Shown: positions 34,065-42,297 of the stretch, piece by piece
Position numbering within the stretch: position 1 is the stretch's first letter
How the letters are laid out: each line of letters begins with the position of its first letter
Position numbers and translations under genes: made by a program
Assembly (NCBI RefSeq): GCF_020711235.1
Contig: NZ_JAJFAV010000010.1
Location: 162,274 to 226,273 of the forward strand
Direction of reading: 5' to 3'
Source: Hymenobacter sp. 15J16-1T3B
Lineage (GTDB): Bacteria > Bacteroidota > Bacteroidia > Cytophagales > Hymenobacteraceae
DNA length: 64,000 nucleotides
Notes under the pieces: generated by a model
The model's input: the letters and a program-made list of their open reading frames with translations, nothing else
The model's database searches: none
Told to the model about the DNA's origin: nothing

Positions 34065-35042
34065 ATGCCCACGGTTCTTGTCACCGGTTGCGCAGGTTTT
34101 ATTGGCTCCCACCTGTGTCAGCGCCTGCTCGCCGACGGGTTTCGCGTGGTGGGCCTCGACAACTTCGATCCATTTTACGACCGCGCCCTGAAGGAGCGCA
34201 ATTTGCGGCCCTTGCTAGCCGATCCGCGGTTTGAGTTCCGGGAGCTGGACCTGCGCGCCGGCGCCGCGGCCCTGGAGGCGGCCTGGCCCGCCCCCGCCGA
34301 TACCCCCGACGTGGTGGTGCACCTGGCCGCCAAAGCCGGCGTGGGGCCGTCGGTGAAAGAGCCCCTGGCCTACCTCGACAACAATGTGCTGGCCACCGGC
34401 CACCTGCTGGAATGGCTGCGGCAGCGCGGCATCGGCCGGTTGCTGTTTGCCTCCTCCTCCTCGGTGTACGGCAACACCCGTCAGCTGCCCTTCAACGAGG
34501 AAGAGCAACTGCAGCAAGCGTGTATTTCGCCCTACGCTACCACCAAGCTGGCCGGCGAGGAGCTGACCTACACCTACCACCACCTCTACCGGCTCAACGT
34601 GCTCAACGCGCGGTTCTTTACCGTGTACGGCCCCCGGCAACGCCCCGACCTGGCCATCCACAAGTTTGCGCGGCTGCTGCGTGCGGGCCAGCCCATTCCG
34701 GTGTACGGCGACGGGTCGACGGCCCGCGACTACACCTTCGTGGCCGACACGGTGGACGGGGTGGTGCGCGGCGTACGCTACCTGCTCGCGCACGAGGGCG
34801 TCTACGAAACCGTGAACCTGGGCAACAACCGCCCGGTGCCCTTGCTGGAGCTGATTCGGGCCGTGGCCGCGGCCGTGGGCGTGGAGGCCCAGCTGGAATT
34901 CCTGCCCATGCAGGCCGGCGACGTGGACGTGACTTTCGCCGACATCCGCAAGGCCCAGTCCCTGCTCGGCTACGCGCCCCAGACAACCCTGGCCGACGGC
35001 CTGCGGCAGTTTGTGGCTTGGCTCGACGAAACCGGCGACTAA
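34065..35042 (+). CDS. NAD-dependent nucleotide-sugar epimerase/dehydratase (extended SDR)
   Basis: The 325-residue protein is an extended short-chain dehydrogenase. It has the NAD motif GCAGFIG (8-14), the conserved VVVHLAAKAGV, the catalytic Ser around 131 in FASSSSVYG, and the YxxxK pair Tyr157/Lys161 in SPYATTKLAGE. RARDYTFV-like sequence (STARDYTFVADTVDG) and VYGPRQRPD are typical of UDP-glucuronate and UDP-glucose 4-epimerases. The ATG at 34065 begins the Rossmann fold exactly. It probably supplies a nucleotide sugar to the glycosyltransferases on the opposite strand. Which epimer it makes cannot be decided. Confidence 0.92.
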   Translation: MPTVLVTGCAGFIGSHLCQRLLADGFRVVGLDNFDPFYDRALKERNLRPLLADPRFEFRELDLRAGAAALEAAWPAPADTPDVVVHLAAKAGVGPSVKEPLAYLDNNVLATGHLLEWLRQRGIGRLLFASSSSVYGNTRQLPFNEEEQLQQACISPYATTKLAGEELTYTYHHLYRLNVLNARFFTVYGPRQRPDLAIHKFARLLRAGQPIPVYGDGSTARDYTFVADTVDGVVRGVRYLLAHEGVYETVNLGNNRPVPLLELIRAVAAAVGVEAQLEFLPMQAGDVDVTFADIRKAQSLLGYAPQTTLADGLRQFVAWLDETGD

Positions 35043-35064
35043 CGCCCCCCTTTCCGTCACGAAC

Positions 35065-35106
35065 AAACGCCAGCGGGCCGGATGAGTATCCGGCCCGCTG
35101 GCGTTT
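35065..35106. terminator. Strong bidirectional terminator
   Basis: A perfect 19-bp inverted repeat with a 4-base loop (GAGT), beginning AAAC and ending GTTT, lies between the convergent epimerase (ends 35042) and LAB_N (ends 35142) genes. Position and symmetry fit shared termination. Confidence 0.85.
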
Positions 35107-35141
35107 GGGGACAATAGGCAGAAGCGACAGAGGTGACCGGC

Positions 35142-35837
35142 TTAACCGGGAGCCGCGGCCTGTTCCGGATTCAAAGCCGCGTCGGCGGACTCCGGGCTGG
35201 GCGGGCGGCGCAGTTCGCGGCGTAGCAGCACGATGTTGCGGGCGTACACCACCGTGCCGAACACGTTGCCGACGATGAGCACCACGTCGACGGGCCGGCG
35301 CAACACGGCGTAAGTCAGAATCAGCACCGAGCCCACGAAGCTGACCACCCAGAAGCCCAGCGGCAGCACCGACTCGCCCTTGCGCTCGGAGTAGATCCAC
35401 TGGTAGACGAACCGCAGCAGGAAAATGGTTTGCCCGACGGCGCCCAGGGCCAGCACGCCGCCCGGAATGCGCGTGCGCAGCATTTGCTGGAGGCTGAAGT
35501 GCTGGTTGCCGACCACAAACCAAGCCAACACGGCCAGCGGAAACACGTACGCCCCGGCCCGGAACCACTGGTTCAGCTTGCGCCACTCGCCCAGCAGCTG
35601 CAGGTTGCGGATGTAGATGCCGTAGCTGATGAGCTGCGCGCCCAGAATCACCGGGTCGTGGCGCAGCATGCCGTAGAGTATCATCAGAAACGACGAAATC
35701 AGGCTGATCTGCCAAAACAGGGTGGGCACCAGCACCCGTTTGGCCCGCTCGCTCTGCACCCACTGCAGCACAATGCGGCTCGAAAAGAGCAGCTGCGAGG
35801 TCAGACCGATCAGCAGCGCGACGGTTTCGGTTTTCAT
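35142..35837 (-). CDS. Membrane protein with two LAB_N (lipid-A-disaccharide synthase N-terminal-like) domains
   Basis: The 231-residue membrane protein contains two copies of the LAB_N module. The first has LLFSSRIVLQWVQSERAKRV and the second has IFLLRFVYQWIYSERKGES. Each copy is followed by paired hydrophobic helices and a GYGIYIRNL / GTVVYARNIV type ending. LAB_N proteins are commonly found beside DPM1-like glycosyltransferases and ArnT-like enzymes in lipid A and glycolipid modification clusters, as here, where the GT2 gene is 15 bases upstream. It may help move or position the lipid-linked sugar. The precise role is not known. Confidence 0.88.
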   Translation of the reverse strand: MKTETVALLIGLTSQLLFSSRIVLQWVQSERAKRVLVPTLFWQISLISSFLMILYGMLRHDPVILGAQLISYGIYIRNLQLLGEWRKLNQWFRAGAYVFPLAVLAWFVVGNQHFSLQQMLRTRIPGGVLALGAVGQTIFLLRFVYQWIYSERKGESVLPLGFWVVSFVGSVLILTYAVLRRPVDVVLIVGNVFGTVVYARNIVLLRRELRRPPSPESADAALNPEQAAAPG

Positions 35838-35852
35838 GGCGGCGGCGGGCGC

Positions 35853-36605
35853 TTAGGCCGCGGATTGGTGGTGCTTCTCCCCGATTTCGTAGTTCTTCCA
35901 GCGCGAGCGGATCCAGCGGTACCCAAACGTGTCGACCAAAGGCTTCCAGAGGCGGTTCCAAAGGTTGTACTTGGCCGTGCCGGCAAAGCGCGGGAAGTGG
36001 CGCACGGGCAGTTGCTTGACCTTGCCGCCCTGCAGCTGCACCAGGGCCCCGAGGAAGCGGTGCATCCCGTGGAAGAGCGGAATGCGGCGGGCGTACTCGG
36101 TCTTGAGAATCTTCAGCGGACAGCCCGTGTCCACAATGCCGTCGTTGATCATCAAACGGCGGAAGTTGTTGGCAATTTTCGAGGAGAGCAGCTTCACGGC
36201 CGAGTCCTGGCGCTTGGCCCGGATGCCGGTGACCATGTCGTACTCGGGGAAGAACCGCAGCAGCTCCACAAAATCCAGGGGCGTGGTCTGGATGTCGGAG
36301 TCGATGTAGCCAACCAGCGTGCCGCGGGCGTGGTCGATGCCGGCCTTGATGGCCGTGCTCAGGCCGCGGTTTTGGGCCAGCGAGATGAATTCGTAGCGCG
36401 AATCGTGGCGGCAGATGTCGCGCAGGATGGCCAAGGAGCCGTCGGTGGACCCGTCGTTGACGAAGAGCACGGTGGTGGCCACCGGCGCTAGTTCCAGGTA
36501 CTTGTTCATCTCCACCACGAATTGCCGCAGGCTCTCCTCTTCGTTGTACACGGGGACGAGCACGGTCAGCGACTGCGTGGCCAGGTAAGGGGCGTGGTCG
36601 GACAT
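35853..36605 (-). CDS. DPM1/ArnC-like family 2 glycosyltransferase
   Basis: The 250-residue GT-A enzyme transfers a sugar from a nucleotide donor, probably to polyprenyl phosphate. It shows VLVPVYNEEESL, the first metal Asp in VNDGSTD, the DxD-like GYIDSDIQTTP and the acceptor-region RAKRQDSAVKLLSSKIANN typical of dolichol-phosphate-mannose synthase relatives. It lacks the long C-terminal membrane segments of ArnC. The gene directly precedes the LAB_N gene (15-base gap), so the two form an operon, with a TACCTTGC -7-like element 19 bases upstream of the ATG. Confidence 0.92.
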   Translation of the reverse strand: MSDHAPYLATQSLTVLVPVYNEEESLRQFVVEMNKYLELAPVATTVLFVNDGSTDGSLAILRDICRHDSRYEFISLAQNRGLSTAIKAGIDHARGTLVGYIDSDIQTTPLDFVELLRFFPEYDMVTGIRAKRQDSAVKLLSSKIANNFRRLMINDGIVDTGCPLKILKTEYARRIPLFHGMHRFLGALVQLQGGKVKQLPVRHFPRFAGTAKYNLWNRLWKPLVDTFGYRWIRSRWKNYEIGEKHHQSAA

Positions 36606-36624
36606 AGAAAGGGTAAAACGGCGC

Positions 36625-36632
36625 GCAAGGTA
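36625..36632 (-). promoter_or_regulatory. -7-like element TACCTTGC
   Basis: The minus strand reads TACCTTGC 19 bases upstream of the glycosyltransferase ATG (36605), a position that would give a short 5' leader. Confidence 0.5.
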
Positions 36633-36785
36633 GCCAGGATTTCGGGCGGCCGCGTGGCGGCTCTACGCCGGGCCGGGCCAGGAAGTTGGGACTGGAGATG
36701 CGGGACGCGTATTATTGCCATACGAAACCGGCCCAGGACGGCGTTGTTTAGCCCGTTCTGTATACCATTTATCCCTGCATCGTCC

Positions 36786-37427
36786 GTGAAGCTTTTTCCC
36801 CTGGCCCTGGCAGCCCTGTTGCCACTGGCCGGCCTTGCCCAGGCCACGGCGCAGGTAACCGCCCCCGCGCCGCCCCGCCAAGCTCTTAAGCTCGGCATTT
36901 ACTCCAACGAAACCGCCGGCATCAGCTACGAGCGGAAGCTGGGCCCGCGCTACAGTCTGCAGGCCACGGCGGGCTACTGGACCGCCGCCCAGCGCGGCGC
37001 CCGCTCGTTCGGGCTCGATTCCACTTCCGGCCTCGCCGTGCTGCAGGACCAGTTTCAGCGCCGCTCGCAGCGCGCGGCGCTGCAGGTGCAGGTGCGCCGC
37101 TACCTGCAAGCGCAGAAACCGGCCTTGATCGGCTGGTACGCCGGAGTCGGCGCGCAGTTGCGCGGCCACTGGACCCGCTACCGCTACGACGCGGGGCGCA
37201 CCGAACGCGCCTTTCGCCACGAGCAGGCCCTGCAGTTGCGCATCGGCCGCCAGTGGCAATTGGGCCCGCGCCTGACCTTTGATGCGAACTTCGGCCCGGA
37301 GCTGGACCTGGGCACCGAGCCGCACTACACGTTTACCGCCGCCGGCGTCTACGCCCCGACTGCCGACCGGTTCTTCTTCGCCCGGCTGGGCGCCGGCCTG
37401 GCCCTGCAGGTGGGCTACCGGCTCTGA
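36786..37427 (+). CDS. Secreted beta-rich protein, probable outer-membrane beta-barrel (paralogue 1)
   Basis: The 213-residue protein is read from a GTG at 36786 that begins a clean signal peptide (VKLFPLALAALLPLAGLAQA). The mature part alternates hydrophobic and polar residues in strand-like segments (LKLGIYSNETAGISYERKL, AALQVQVRRYL, LIGWYAGVGAQLRGHW) and ends in LQVGYRL, typical of small outer-membrane barrels. It is homologous to the next gene (shared IGWYAGxGxQ, LRxGRQWxLGxRL and terminal GYR). The longer open frame upstream has no ATG and no signal. Function unknown. Confidence 0.7.
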   Translation: MKLFPLALAALLPLAGLAQATAQVTAPAPPRQALKLGIYSNETAGISYERKLGPRYSLQATAGYWTAAQRGARSFGLDSTSGLAVLQDQFQRRSQRAALQVQVRRYLQAQKPALIGWYAGVGAQLRGHWTRYRYDAGRTERAFRHEQALQLRIGRQWQLGPRLTFDANFGPELDLGTEPHYTFTAAGVYAPTADRFFFARLGAGLALQVGYRL

Positions 37428-37485
37428 CGCCGCTGGCGCCCGAGCCGTGCGTGTTGCATTCCTACCCTCTTTCACTCTATCCTAT

Positions 37486-38103
37486 ATGCATCTCCGTGCA
37501 ATTCTGAACAGCGCCGCCGCGCTGCTCATCGTCCAGGCGGCCCACGCCCAGGCCCCGGTTGGCCCGACCCCGGCCCGTACCCACCACGTCAAGCTTGGCC
37601 TCCACGCCACGAGCGGAAAGGTCGGGCTGCTGCCCACGCTGGCCTACGAAGCGCAGTTGACCAGCCGCTTCACCCTGGAGGCCAGCGCCGGCTACAAGGC
37701 GTATGCCGGCGTCAGCGGCTACGACTACGTGGCGCGCCCCGACAGCGTGTACAGCTACCGCAGCAACTACCGGCAGCGGCAGGTGGTGGCCACCGTGCAC
37801 GGCCGCTACTACTTCTCCAGCCAGCATCCGGCCCAGATCGGCTGGTACGCCGGCCTGGGCCTGCAAGGCCATTACTACGACTCCCACACCACCGTCACGG
37901 CCGGCGGCAGTGGCGAGGTGCGCACGCGACGCTTCACGCTGTCGCCGCAGCTGCGGCTGGGCCGGCAGTGGGCCCTGGGCCAGCGCTTAAGCCTGGATAC
38001 CTACCTGGGCCTGCAACAGGATGTCTTGTACCGCACAACGGCTCTCCTTTCCCCGGGCTTCCTACGGGCCTCAGCGGGCCTGCAGCTCGGCTACCGGTTC
38101 TAA
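37486..38103 (+). CDS. Secreted beta-rich protein, probable outer-membrane beta-barrel (paralogue 2)
   Basis: The 205-residue protein starts MHLRAILNSAAALLIVQAAH with a signal peptide ending near AHAQ. The mature part is a set of amphipathic strands (VKLGLHATSGKVGLLPTLAY, VVATVHGRYYF, AQIGWYAGLGLQGHYY) with C-terminal LQLGYRF, whose final Phe is the classical outer-membrane barrel signal. It lies 58 bases after its paralogue and probably shares its transcript. No named family is recognised with confidence. Confidence 0.8.
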   Translation: MHLRAILNSAAALLIVQAAHAQAPVGPTPARTHHVKLGLHATSGKVGLLPTLAYEAQLTSRFTLEASAGYKAYAGVSGYDYVARPDSVYSYRSNYRQRQVVATVHGRYYFSSQHPAQIGWYAGLGLQGHYYDSHTTVTAGGSGEVRTRRFTLSPQLRLGRQWALGQRLSLDTYLGLQQDVLYRTTALLSPGFLRASAGLQLGYRF

Positions 38104-38126
38104 TCACCCATGCGGCGGGCGGCCCG

Positions 38127-38768
38127 CTATTCGCGCCGTTCGCCCGCCGCAATGGTGGTGTGCCGCTGCCGCAGCACCTGCACCACGTCGTCGAGGCTGA
38201 GGCCCGAGGCGGTCAGCAGCACCAGCAGGTGGTAAAGCAAATCGGCCGCTTCGCCCCGCAGGCCCGCGGTGTTGCCGGCCACCGCATCGATGACGGTTTC
38301 CACGGCCTCCTCCCCGACTTTCTGCGCAATTTTGGGCAGCCCGCGCTGGAACAGCTTCGCCGTGTAGGAATTCGGTTCTTCTTCTGGGTGCTGCTGCCGC
38401 CGCTGCACCAAACGCTCCAGCTCGGCCAGGAAGCTCACCGGCGCCGTGGGCAAAGCCGTCTGCTCGGTTTGCTCAAAGCAACTGGTGGTGCCGCGGTGAC
38501 AAGTGGGGCCATCGGGCCGGGCGCGGATGAGCAGCGCGTCTTGGTCGCAGTCGGGGTGCAGGCTGACCACGGTCAGGTAGTGCCCGCTGGTTTCGCCCTT
38601 GGTCCACAGCCGGTTTTTGGAGCGCGAGAAGAAGGTCACGCGGCCGGTCTGCTCGGTGTGGCGCAGCGCTTCTGCGTTGACGTAACCGAGCATGAGCACC
38701 TGCCCCGTATCGGCGTCCTGCACGACGGCTGGAATCAGGCCGTCCATTTTATCAAAGTCGAGAATCAT
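38127..38768 (-). CDS. hisIE: Bifunctional phosphoribosyl-AMP cyclohydrolase / phosphoribosyl-ATP pyrophosphatase
   Basis: The 213-residue enzyme catalyses steps 2 and 3 of histidine synthesis. The N-terminal HisI half (to about residue 105) includes VLMLGYVNAEAL, GRVTFFSRSKNRLWTKGETS, the zinc-binding HPDCDQDALL and PTCHRGTTSCF. The C-terminal HisE half (EEEPNSYTAKLFQRG, GEEAVETVIDAVAGN, EAADLLYHLLVLL) hydrolyses PR-ATP. It is the last gene of the his operon. It lies 92 AT-rich bases after hisF, a larger gap than elsewhere in the operon. Confidence 0.96.
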   Translation of the reverse strand: MILDFDKMDGLIPAVVQDADTGQVLMLGYVNAEALRHTEQTGRVTFFSRSKNRLWTKGETSGHYLTVVSLHPDCDQDALLIRARPDGPTCHRGTTSCFEQTEQTALPTAPVSFLAELERLVQRRQQHPEEEPNSYTAKLFQRGLPKIAQKVGEEAVETVIDAVAGNTAGLRGEAADLLYHLLVLLTASGLSLDDVVQVLRQRHTTIAAGERRE

Positions 38769-38860
38769 GGCTGGAAAAGTTGATTGCGTTACTCATTATC
38801 AATACAATACCTAATTAGTAAATTAAATTACAATATTGAGCATGCATTAAGTAATATAGT

Positions 38861-39619
38861 TTACAATCTAACCGGAATGCCTGCGCTCTGCAGGTGGCGC
38901 TTGAGTTCTGGAATACCGATTTCGCCGAAGTGAAAGATGCTGGCCGCCAAGCCCGCGTCCGCCCCGGCGCGCTGAAACACGTCGGTGAAATGCTCCATAC
39001 GGCCGGCGCCCCCGGAGGCAATAACCGGCACGGTGACGGCGGCGCACACGGCTCCGGTCACGTCCAGGGCAAAGCCGTCCTTGGTGCCGTCGTGGCTCAT
39101 GGAGGTGAGCAGCAACTCCCCTGCCCCGCGCTCGGCCGCCTCCCGGCACCACTGCACCGCGTCGCGGCCGGTGGCCTGGGTACCGGCCCGGGTGTACACC
39201 TGCCAGCCGGCTTCGGCCGTGTGGCGCGCGTCCACGGCCACCACGATGCACTGGGAGCCAAAGCGGCCGGCCAGCTCGTCAATCAGCTCGGGGCGCTGCA
39301 GCGCGGCGGAGTTGATGGATACTTTGTCGGCGCCGTTGAGCAGCAGGGCTTCCACGTCGGCCACGGCCGAGATGCCGCCGCCCACGGTGAAGGGAATGTC
39401 CAGCTCGCGGGCCACGTCGCGCACGAGGGCCACCAGCGTCTGCCGCTTCTGGTTGGTGGCCGTGATGTCGAGGAACACCAGCTCGTCGGCGCCTTGCCGG
39501 GCGTACTGCGCGGCCAGGGCCACCGGGTCGCCCGCGTCGCGCAGGCCCTCGAAGCGGACTCCCTTTACGGTGCGGCCGTCCTTTACGTCGAGGCAGGGAA
39601 TGATGCGTTTGGTTAGCAA
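38861..39619 (-). CDS. hisF: Imidazole glycerol phosphate synthase, cyclase subunit
   Basis: The 252-residue TIM barrel forms the synthase with HisH, using ammonia from glutamine to make IGP and AICAR. Catalytic Asp residues are in [16 protein letters not shown] (start of barrel) and the DGTKDGFAL loop. Both phosphate-binding halves ([25 protein letters not shown]) are intact. The start codon is TTG (39619): a stop lies three codons upstream in frame, and the protein begins exactly at the family N-terminus ([12 protein letters not shown]), so an ATG start is not available. It is in the his operon between hisA and hisIE. Confidence 0.96.
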   Translation of the reverse strand: MLTKRIIPCLDVKDGRTVKGVRFEGLRDAGDPVALAAQYARQGADELVFLDITATNQKRQTLVALVRDVARELDIPFTVGGGISAVADVEALLLNGADKVSINSAALQRPELIDELAGRFGSQCIVVAVDARHTAEAGWQVYTRAGTQATGRDAVQWCREAAERGAGELLLTSMSHDGTKDGFALDVTGAVCAAVTVPVIASGGAGRMEHFTDVFQRAGADAGLAASIFHFGEIGIPELKRHLQSAGIPVRL

Positions 39620-39697
39620 CGGTATCTAAAGTCAAGGAGTGAATGAAGTACTGCGCAGGCAGTAGCTTGGGGCGTCTTGCCCGCGCTTCTGCTGCAC

Positions 39698-40414
39698 CTA
39701 GACGAATCGGGCCAACTCCGGCAGACTGATGGTGCCTTCGTAAATGGCTTTGCCGACGATGGCACCGTGCATACCCAGTGCGGCCAGGGCTTCCAGGTCG
39801 GCCACGGTGGTCACGCCCCCGCTGGCCACCAACTGGGCCGCCGGCAGCGCGGCGCGCAAGGCCTGGTACGGCCCCAGCGCGGGGCCCTGCAGTTTGCCGT
39901 CCTTGCTCACGTCGGTGCACACGAAGGTGCGGGCGCCGGCAGCCAGGTACTCGGCCACAAACTCCTGCACCGTCCGCTCCGACTGCTCGGCCCAGGCGTT
40001 GATGGCAATGCGCTGGTCGCGAAAATCCGCCCCGACGATAATGCGTTCCGGGCCGAAGGTCTGCAGCCAGTGCTGCACCGTGGCGGGCTCCCGCACGGCA
40101 ATGCTGCCGGCCGTAATCTGGGCCGCGCCGGCATCAAAGGCTTGCCGCACGGCCTGCTCCTGCTGCAGCCCCCCGCCGAAGTCGATGACGAGCGAGGTGT
40201 GCCGGGCAATGCGCTCGAGCACGGGCAGGTTGACCGGGCGCTTGGCCCGGGCCCCGTCGAGGTCGACCAGGTGCAGGCGGCGCAGGCCGTGCTGCTCAAA
40301 GCGCTGGGCCACGGCCAAGGGGTCGGAGTCGTAGGTGGTTTGCTGGGCGAAGTCGCCCTCGGTCAGGCGCACGCACTGGCCCCCGATGAGGTCGATGGCG
40401 GGAATGATGTCCAT
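39698..40414 (-). CDS. hisA: Phosphoribosylformimino-AICAR phosphate isomerase
   Basis: The 238-residue TIM barrel isomerises ProFAR to PRFAR in histidine synthesis. The first catalytic Asp is in IIPAIDLIGGQCVRL and the second in FVCTDVSKDGKLQG. The paired phosphate loops VIDFGGGLQQEQAV and VASGGVTTVADLEAL are present. The ATG (40412-40414) directly abuts the hisH stop (40415), so the two are translationally linked. Length is normal for the family. Confidence 0.97.
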   Translation of the reverse strand: MDIIPAIDLIGGQCVRLTEGDFAQQTTYDSDPLAVAQRFEQHGLRRLHLVDLDGARAKRPVNLPVLERIARHTSLVIDFGGGLQQEQAVRQAFDAGAAQITAGSIAVREPATVQHWLQTFGPERIIVGADFRDQRIAINAWAEQSERTVQEFVAEYLAAGARTFVCTDVSKDGKLQGPALGPYQALRAALPAAQLVASGGVTTVADLEALAALGMHGAIVGKAIYEGTISLPELARFV

Positions 40415-41002
40415 TTACAGGTCGAGGAAGTTTTGGAGGATGCGCGTGCCCACGGAGCCGCTTTTCTCGGCGTGAAACTGCACGGCGTAGAAGTTCTGGT
40501 GCTGCACGGCCGCGCTGAAGGGAGCCGGGTGGGCCCCTTCGGCAATGGTGTAGGTGCCCACCGGCGCGTAGTAGCTGTGCACGAAGTAGACGTAGTCCTC
40601 CTCGCGCAAGCCGCGGAACAACGGGGACCGAAGTTGGCGCAAGGTGTTCCACCCCATGTGCGGCACTTTGTGCTGGGCGTCGGGCTGGAAGCGCTTCACC
40701 TCGAAGGGCAGAATGCCGAGCAGCTTGGTGTCGCCTTCTTCGCTGTGGCGCCCCAGCAACTGCATGCCCAAGCACACGCCCAGAAAGGGTTGCGTGAGCG
40801 TGGGCAGCAGTTGATCGAGGCCCTGGGCGCGCAGCTCGCGCATGGCCGAGGCCGCTTCGCCCTCGCCGGGGAAAATGACCTTGTCGGCCCGGCGGATTTG
40901 TTCCGGCTCCGCAGTCAGCGTGGCCTGCACGCCCAGTCGCTCCAGCGCAAACAGCACGGACTGAACGTTGCCTCCCTTGTAATCAATGACGGCTATTTCC
41001 AT
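40415..41002 (-). CDS. hisH: Imidazole glycerol phosphate synthase, glutamine amidotransferase subunit
   Basis: The 195-residue class I amidotransferase supplies ammonia to HisF. The triad is visible as Cys in PFLGVCLGMQLL and His/Glu in AVQFHAEKSG. The oxyanion region is FPGEGEA. The ATG at 41002 starts at the family N-terminus (MEIAVIDYKGGNVQSV); the frame continues 16 codons upstream through AT-rich sequence. It is the fifth gene of the his operon, abutting hisA. An inverted repeat (41020-41120) fills the gap to hisB. Confidence 0.96.
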   Translation of the reverse strand: MEIAVIDYKGGNVQSVLFALERLGVQATLTAEPEQIRRADKVIFPGEGEAASAMRELRAQGLDQLLPTLTQPFLGVCLGMQLLGRHSEEGDTKLLGILPFEVKRFQPDAQHKVPHMGWNTLRQLRSPLFRGLREEDYVYFVHSYYAPVGTYTIAEGAHPAPFSAAVQHQNFYAVQFHAEKSGSVGTRILQNFLDL

Positions 41003-41019
41003 TTGCTTGCAGTTGTTAT

Positions 41020-41120
41020 TTAACAAATGAACAAATAAGGCATGCTGCAATATTCCTGCGTGCTCAGCCGCTAAACGGGCTCAGTCCTCAAGCAACAGAT
41101 GCCGTTTATTCATTTGTTAA
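41020..41120. repeat. Long inverted repeat in the hisB-hisH gap
   Basis: TTAACAAATGAACAAATAAG (from 41020) and CTTATTTG-like CGTTTATTCATTTGTTAA (to 41120) are near-perfect complements of about 22 bases, separated by 55 bases. The arms are AT-rich inside a GC-rich operon. In mRNA they would form a long stem just before hisH. Confidence 0.7.
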
Positions 41121-41136
41121 AACATATGGATAAACA

Positions 41137-42237
41137 CTACAGGATACCCTTGGTACTAGGAATTTCCATCTTGCTGGCATCCCGCTGCAGGGCAGCCTTG
41201 GTGGCTTTGGCTACCGCCTTGAAGATGGCCTCGATCTTGTGGTGCTCGTTGTCGCCCTCACACTTGATATTGAGGTTGCAGCGGGCGGCGTCGGAGAAGC
41301 TCTTGAAGAAATGGTAAAACATTTCCGTCGGCATGTCCCCGATTTTCTCCCGCTTAAACTGCGCCTCCCACACCAGCCAGGGGCGCCCGGAAAAGTCGAT
41401 GGCGGCCTGGGCCAGCGCATCGTCCATGGGCAGCAAGAAGCCGTAGCGCGCCAGGCCCCGCTTATCTCCCAGGGCTTGGTTAAACGCTTCGCCGATGGCA
41501 ATGGCGGTATCTTCGATGGTGTGGTGCTCGTCGATGTGCAGGTCGCCCTGCACCTGTACCAGCAGGTCCACGCCGCTGTGCTTGGCCAGCTGATCGAGCA
41601 TGTGGTCGAAAAAACCGAGGCCGGTTTTTATACTATGTCGGCCGTGGCCGTCCAGGTTCAGCTCGACGCGAATCTGGGTTTCGTTGGTGTCGCGTTGCAC
41701 CACGGCCGTGCGGGCGGGCAGGCGCAGGAACTGGTAGATCTGGTCCCAGCTCAGCGTGGACAGGGCAGCGCGCTCGTCGGGCACTTCCGCCAGCAAGATG
41801 GCCCGGCAGCCCAAGTTCTCGGCCAGTTGCACATCGGTGAGCCGGTCGCCGAGCACGTAGGAGTTCGGCAGGTCGTAGCCGTTGGCCGGGTCGAGGTAGC
41901 GGCCGAGCATGCCGAGGCCGGGCTTGCGGGTCGGCTGGTTTTCGTGGGGGAAGCTGCGGTCGATGTGGCTGTGGGCAAACTCCACCCCTTCCCCGCGCAG
42001 GATGTCGAGCATCAGGTTCTGGCAGGGCCAGAAGGTATCTTCGGGAAAGGACGCGGTGCCCAGCCCGTCCTGGTTGGTGACGAGCACCAACTCGTAGTCC
42101 AGCTCGCGGGCAATGCGCGCCAGGCCCGTGATGGCCCCGGGCAAAAACTGAAACTTGTCGAATGCGTCGACCTGCTGGCTGGGCTGGGGTTCCACCAGAA
42201 TGGTCCCGTCGCGGTCGATGAAGAGTACTTTTTTCAT
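41137..42237 (-). CDS. hisB: Bifunctional histidinol-phosphatase / imidazoleglycerol-phosphate dehydratase
   Basis: The 366-residue fusion catalyses two histidine steps. The N-terminal HAD phosphatase (about 1-165) has the DxDGT nucleophile loop in [13 protein letters not shown] and zinc-loop-like Cys/His residues. The C-terminal IGP dehydratase (about 170-366) has the manganese-ligand motifs [29 protein letters not shown] and [16 protein letters not shown]. This fusion is typical of gamma-proteobacteria and Bacteroidota. The ATG at 42237 starts at the phosphatase motif. Fourth gene in the his operon. Confidence 0.97.
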   Translation of the reverse strand: MKKVLFIDRDGTILVEPQPSQQVDAFDKFQFLPGAITGLARIARELDYELVLVTNQDGLGTASFPEDTFWPCQNLMLDILRGEGVEFAHSHIDRSFPHENQPTRKPGLGMLGRYLDPANGYDLPNSYVLGDRLTDVQLAENLGCRAILLAEVPDERAALSTLSWDQIYQFLRLPARTAVVQRDTNETQIRVELNLDGHGRHSIKTGLGFFDHMLDQLAKHSGVDLLVQVQGDLHIDEHHTIEDTAIAIGEAFNQALGDKRGLARYGFLLPMDDALAQAAIDFSGRPWLVWEAQFKREKIGDMPTEMFYHFFKSFSDAARCNLNIKCEGDNEHHKIEAIFKAVAKATKAALQRDASKMEIPSTKGIL

Positions 42238-42297
42238 GGCAGGCGCGAAGCCGGGCTTCGCGGGAATAGCGTAAGTAAATGATCCGGGCCGGGCGGC

